From the NCBI RefSeq assembly GCF_003600685.1, contig NZ_CP032084.1, positions 5,642,001 to 5,706,000 on the forward strand: a stretch of 64,000 bases of DNA, written 5' to 3'. The translations under genes were made by a program, and so were the position numbers. Positions 60,482 to 64,000 of this stretch are shown here, piece by piece. Origin of the DNA: Achromobacter sp. B7 (GTDB taxonomy: Bacteria; Pseudomonadota; Gammaproteobacteria; Burkholderiales; Burkholderiaceae_B). Positions within the stretch are counted from its first letter, which is position 1; each line of letters starts with the position of its first letter. The notes below the pieces were generated by a model. The model did no database searches. It was not told the DNA's origin and saw only the letters and a list, made by a program, of their open reading frames with translations.

Positions 60482-61938
60482 GCGTGCAACGCGTCCAAGC
60501 GGGCTATCTGCCGGGGCTGACCTCGGCCGATGTCCAATGGCAGACCCTGCCCTTCGAGCAGGACGGCCGGCGCGTGGACGTGGCCGTGCCGGTGCTGACC
60601 GCCTCACAGATGCAAGCGCTGGCCGAACGCGTCAAGCAGGCCAGCGCGCGGCATCTGAAGACGATGACGGTGTCGGAGATCATCAACGTCATCGACCGCG
60701 CCATCGCCCGGTTGCTGGATGCCAACGACCCGGTTCGGCAACAAGCCGATGCGCTGTTGCCGATCGTCAGCGGCTATGACGGGCAGATGGTGCGGCTGGG
60801 CCTGACCGGCTTTTTCAAGACCTTCCGCGCGCCGCAGCTGCATCGCTTTGTGGCCGAAGACTTCGCCAACCCCAAGGTGCTGGACGGCTTTCAGCCCGCG
60901 GCCAAGGGCGGCGCGGTGCGCGCGCATGGCCCGCAATTGCTGGTGCACAGCTGGGCCGGCAACGTGCCCGCGCTGGCATTGTGGAGCCTGATCTGCGGCC
61001 TGCTGGTCAAGGCCGGCAATATTGGCAAGCTGCCCAGCGCCGAGCCGCTGTTTGCCGGCTGGTTCGCGCACCTGTTGGCCGAGGTGCACCCACCGCTGGC
61101 CGACTGCCTGGCCGTGGTCTGGTGGCGTGGCGCGGGCGAGGACGACGCCACCGCGCTGTACGCGCAGGCCGATACCGTCGTGGCGTACGGCGGCAACGAT
61201 GCCCTGCATGCCATCCAGCGCCGCCTGCCCGTCACGACGCGCTTTCTGCCGCATGGCCACAAGCTGGGCTTTGGCGTGGTCAGCGCGGCCGCGCTGGACG
61301 CACAAAAGGCCCCCGCCCTGGCGCGCCGTGCGGCATGGGACGTGATGCGCTACGACCAGCAGGGCTGTTATTCGCCGCAGATCTTTTACGTGCAGCGTGG
61401 CGGCCTGGTATCGCCGCGCGACTTTGCCGCTTACCTGGCGGGCGAGCTAGCCAATCTGCATCGCCGCTTTCCGCGCCGCGCGTTGGATCTGGCCGAATCG
61501 GCGGCGCTGGCCAAATGGCGGCAGTCCATCGAATGGCAGTTGCCGTCCAACGCCGCCGACGTGCTGATCGGCGACCCCGATGCCGCGTGGACGGTCTCTT
61601 ATGTGGACACCGCGCCTTCCCTGTCGCCCACGGCCCTGCAACGCAGCATCGTGGTGGCCGGTATCGACACGCTGGATGAGGTGGCGGCGCGCGTGGCGCC
61701 CCACCACCACTACCTGCAAACAGCGGGCGTGGCCGCCACGCCCGAAGAGCTGTATCGCCTGGCCGATCAGCTGGGCGCGGCAGGCGTTACCCGCGTCAGC
61801 GCGATTGGCGCGATGAGCATGCCCGAAGCGGGCTGGCATCACGACGGCCGTTTCAACCTGCTGGACCTGGTGCGCATGACGGAAATCGAACAGTCCGCCG
61901 AAACCGCCGCCGACCCCTACGCGCCGTACGAACCATGA
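60478..61938 (+). CDS. LuxC-like acyl reductase
   Basis: 486 residues of the acyl-CoA reductase (LuxC) family, which uses NADPH to reduce a thioester to an aldehyde. The catalytic Cys297 is in RYDQQGCYSPQIF, as in LuxC. The N-terminal NADP-binding region and the LVHSWAGNVPALALWSL segment are family features. Coupled by 4-bp overlaps to the LuxE-like gene before it and the ABC ATPase after it. Together with the LuxE-like protein it should convert a free carboxylic acid to an aldehyde. No luxA, luxB or luxD is present, so bioluminescence is not its role. Confidence 0.88.
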   Translation: MSVQRVQAGYLPGLTSADVQWQTLPFEQDGRRVDVAVPVLTASQMQALAERVKQASARHLKTMTVSEIINVIDRAIARLLDANDPVRQQADALLPIVSGYDGQMVRLGLTGFFKTFRAPQLHRFVAEDFANPKVLDGFQPAAKGGAVRAHGPQLLVHSWAGNVPALALWSLICGLLVKAGNIGKLPSAEPLFAGWFAHLLAEVHPPLADCLAVVWWRGAGEDDATALYAQADTVVAYGGNDALHAIQRRLPVTTRFLPHGHKLGFGVVSAAALDAQKAPALARRAAWDVMRYDQQGCYSPQIFYVQRGGLVSPRDFAAYLAGELANLHRRFPRRALDLAESAALAKWRQSIEWQLPSNAADVLIGDPDAAWTVSYVDTAPSLSPTALQRSIVVAGIDTLDEVAARVAPHHHYLQTAGVAATPEELYRLADQLGAAGVTRVSAIGAMSMPEAGWHHDGRFNLLDLVRMTEIEQSAETAADPYAPYEP

Positions 61939-62699
61939 TTGCGGACCTGTCCCGCCCCTTCCTGCACATCGACAGGGCGGTCTACACCTACCCCGGCCGC
62001 GCGCCCATCGTGAACGGCATCGACTGGCGCCTGCAAGCCGGCGGCTTTCATTGCCTGGTGGGCCGCAGCGGCTGCGGCAAGACCACGCTGCTGAAACTTG
62101 CCGCCGGGCTATTGACGCCGCAGTCCGGCCGCGTGGTGCTGCAAGACGGCACGCCCGCCGCGCCCGGCCCGCAGCTGGGCTATGTATTTCAAGCGCCGAC
62201 GCTGCTGGACTGGCAACACGTGATCGACAACGTGCTGCTGCCCGTGTCCTTGCAACGCCGACCGCTGCCGGAAGACGCACGGCGCGCGCACGATCTGCTG
62301 TCCATGCTGGGCCTGTCCGACCACGCACAACACTACCCACGCCAACTGTCCGGCGGCCAGCAAAGCCGCGTGGCGCTGGCCCGCGCGCTGATTCTTGAAC
62401 CCGCCTTGCTGTTGCTGGACGAACCCTTCGCGGCGCTGGACGCCATCACGCGCGGCGAGCTGCAAGACGACCTGCTGCGCATGTGCCGCCTGCGCAATAC
62501 CACCGTGCTGTTCGTCACGCACGACATCAGCGAAGCCGTCTACCTGGGCGACCGCGTGGCCGTCATGCACCAGGGCCGCATGCTGGCCGACCTGCCGGTG
62601 GACCTGCCCGCGCCCCGCACGCAAGCCATGCGGCACGGCGCCGCGTTCAACGCCACCTGCGCGCAGGTGTATGAATTCATGACCGGGGCGCGCCCATGA
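61935..62699 (+). CDS. ABC importer ATPase (ThiZ/TauB/SsuB-like)
   Basis: 254-residue ATPase: Walker A GRSGCGKTT near residue 43, FQAPTLLDWQHVIDNVLLPV (typical of nitrate/taurine/thiamine-precursor type ATPases), signature LSGGQQSR, Walker B LLLLDEPFAALD, and THDISEA. It overlaps the permease gene by 4 bp. It powers the importer whose receptor is encoded next. The substrate is probably a thiamine precursor or analogue, given the riboswitch. Confidence 0.92.
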   Translation: MIADLSRPFLHIDRAVYTYPGRAPIVNGIDWRLQAGGFHCLVGRSGCGKTTLLKLAAGLLTPQSGRVVLQDGTPAAPGPQLGYVFQAPTLLDWQHVIDNVLLPVSLQRRPLPEDARRAHDLLSMLGLSDHAQHYPRQLSGGQQSRVALARALILEPALLLLDEPFAALDAITRGELQDDLLRMCRLRNTTVLFVTHDISEAVYLGDRVAVMHQGRMLADLPVDLPAPRTQAMRHGAAFNATCAQVYEFMTGARP

Positions 62700-63460
62700 C
62701 GCCCGCCATTCGATTCCGCGTGCTGGCGCTGGCGCTGCTTGTCGCGCTGCTTGGCGCCTGGGAAATCACCGTGCGCCAAGCCGGTATCTCGGCATTGGTG
62801 CTGCCCGCCCCGTCCGCCGTCGCAAAAACCTTGTGGACCAGCCTGGCCACCGGCTACCTGTGGCCGCACATCGGCGCAACACTTGCCGAGATGCTGCTGG
62901 GCCTGGCGATCGGCGGCGCGGCGGGCCTGGGCATCGGCATTGCGTTGGCCGAATCGGCCTTGCTGGACCGCGTGCTCAAGCCCTACGTGATCGTCAGCCA
63001 GGTTGTCCCCAAGCTGGCGCTGGCGCCGCTGTTCGTGGTGTGGTTCGGCTTCGGCATGGCGCCCACGGTGGTCATGACCGCGCTGATCTGTTTTTTCCCC
63101 TTGATGGAAAACACGCTGACCGGGCTGCGCCAGGTCGACCCGAACCGGCTGCAACTGTTTCGCATGCTGGGCGCCACGCGCGCGCAAACCTTGCTGCGGC
63201 TGAAGCTGCCTGCCGGCCTGCCGGGCATCCTGGCGGGACTGCGCGTGGCGCTGGTGCTGGCACTGGTGGGCGCCGTAGTGGGCGAATTCATCGGCGCCAG
63301 CCGAGGCTTGGGCGCCGTCATCATCGCTGCCCAAGGCATGATGGACACGCCCCTGATGTTCGCCGCGCTGACCGCCATTGCCGCCATCGGGTTGCTGGGC
63401 TATCAGGCCACGCTGATGCTGGAACGACGCCTGCTGCGTCCCTACGCCGATCAATCATGA
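62696..63460 (+). CDS. ABC importer permease (ThiX/SsuC-like)
   Basis: 254 residues with five to six membrane segments and the family EAA-like loop (LGATRAQTLLRLKLPAGLPGILAGLRVAL). Starts at an ATG overlapping the ATPase stop. It forms the channel of the importer and overlaps the receptor gene by 4 bp. Confidence 0.92.
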   Translation: MTPAIRFRVLALALLVALLGAWEITVRQAGISALVLPAPSAVAKTLWTSLATGYLWPHIGATLAEMLLGLAIGGAAGLGIGIALAESALLDRVLKPYVIVSQVVPKLALAPLFVVWFGFGMAPTVVMTALICFFPLMENTLTGLRQVDPNRLQLFRMLGATRAQTLLRLKLPAGLPGILAGLRVALVLALVGAVVGEFIGASRGLGAVIIAAQGMMDTPLMFAALTAIAAIGLLGYQATLMLERRLLRPYADQS

Positions 63461-64000
63461 CTTTCATCCGGACCGCATCCATGCATTTTTCCCCCACCCG
63501 CCGCGCCTTGCTGACGGCCGCCGCAGGCCTTGCCGCCACGTCCGTGGCGCCGCTGGCGGCACGCGCCCAGGGCGCCTCGGCCACAGCCGTTAGCGGCACC
63601 GTCACGCTGGCGGGCTGGAGCAAGCCCATCAGCGAAATCACCAACCTGCTGGCCGAGCCAGACAAGGGCTTCTTCAAGGCGCAGGGCGTCAACCTTGTCT
63701 ACCTGCCCGGCGCGGGCGGTGGCGACGCCATCCGCAACCTGCTCAGCGGCCAGGCCGACGTGGCCTTCACCGACCCCGGCTCGTTTTTCATGGCGTTGGA
63801 CAAGGGCGAAAAGCTGCGCGCCATCTACGACATCTATCCGCAAAATGTCTTCAACGTGGTGTCGTTGAAGTCGGCCAACATCACGCGGCCGGCCGACTTG
63901 AAGGGCAAGCGCATCGGCGTCTACAGCCTGTCCAGCGGCACGCGCCAGAACCTGCTGGTGATGCTGCATCAGGCCGGGCTTACCGAAGCCGATGTTGAAA
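63457..64000 (+). CDS. NMT1/THI5-like periplasmic binding protein (partial)
   Basis: The gene runs off the window; 181 codons are seen. The ATG at 63457 overlaps the permease stop; an in-frame ATG at 63481 is an alternative. The N-terminus has a Tat-like twin Arg (SPTRRALLTAAAG) and a cleavage site near ARA. The mature part follows the NMT1/THI5-like pattern: GWSKPISEITNLLAEPDKGFF, GDAIRNLLSGQADVAFTDPG and DLKGKRIGVYSLSSGTRQN. The fold binds pyrimidines, nitrate, taurine or similar small molecules. The riboswitch points to a thiamine-related ligand (inference). Confidence 0.85.
   Translation, partial: MTFIRTASMHFSPTRRALLTAAAGLAATSVAPLAARAQGASATAVSGTVTLAGWSKPISEITNLLAEPDKGFFKAQGVNLVYLPGAGGGDAIRNLLSGQADVAFTDPGSFFMALDKGEKLRAIYDIYPQNVFNVVSLKSANITRPADLKGKRIGVYSLSSGTRQNLLVMLHQAGLTEADVE

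Noticed and set aside
59399..61938. Bioluminescence (lux) operon
   Set aside because: No luxA, luxB or luxD; the remaining genes form an ABC importer behind a thiamine riboswitch.

Overview
The window is a 64 kb stretch of a GC-rich (roughly two-thirds G+C) betaproteobacterial chromosome. It is most like Achromobacter/Bordetella (Alcaligenaceae). The reasons are the many LysR/IclR/GntR-controlled catabolic clusters, a Bug-type tripartite receptor, the block hemA-prfA-prmC-grxD-ubiX, a siroheme sulfite reductase followed by a DUF934 gene, and a DUF2970 gene. Coding density is high, and most operons use ATGA or GTGA stop/start overlaps. No phage, IS element, integrase or CRISPR array was seen.

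Layout. 0.3-4.4 kb holds housekeeping genes: ftsE-ftsX, a solitary cheD with a repetitive tail, an RNA ligase-like phosphodiesterase and a deoxynucleotidase. 4.4-19.1 kb is a large catabolic cluster: a COG4091 dehydrogenase, a GntR repressor, an SDR, a five-gene HAAT-type ABC transporter, a second SDR, and a TPP-dependent 2-oxo acid (acetoin-like) dehydrogenase complex made of a fused E1, E2 and E3 with a VOC protein between E1 and E2. 19.2-25.8 kb carries two LysR regulators, ilvD, an acetyltransferase/MFS pair and queC. 26-28.8 kb is ppc. 28.9-37.1 kb is a beta-ketoadipate-like block: 3-hydroxyacyl-CoA dehydrogenase, short-chain fatty acid transporter, SDR, divergent IclR regulator, then pcaI-pcaJ-catC-yciI-like-pcaD-cyclase. 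Three 15-bp GTTC-N7-GAAC sites tie its two arms together.

37-45.8 kb is mixed: a PsiF-repeat protein, an FxLYD-like protein, carbonic anhydrase, a GST, an orphan protein, a DUF3100 transporter with divergent LysR, DUF2970, and sulfite reductase with DUF934. 45.7-50.9 kb is an IclR-controlled Bug receptor / CoA ligase / citryl-CoA lyase-like / SDR cluster. 50.9-57.4 kb has a MetQ-like protein, a DUF6817-like protein and the hemA-prfA-prmC-grxD-ubiX block, read on the minus strand.

57.5-64 kb is the most unusual part. Two identical tRNA-Phe genes are followed by a lower-GC pair of genes (an unrecognised 257-aa protein and a PIN-domain protein). Next comes a well-formed TPP (thiamine) riboswitch. 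It is followed by an operon encoding LuxE-like acyl-protein synthetase, LuxC-like acyl reductase, and the ATPase, permease and NMT1/THI5-like binding protein of an ABC importer; the last gene runs off the window. No luciferase gene is present. A thiamine-repressed carboxylate-to-aldehyde reduction system coupled to uptake of a thiamine-related compound is the best candidate here for an undescribed system.
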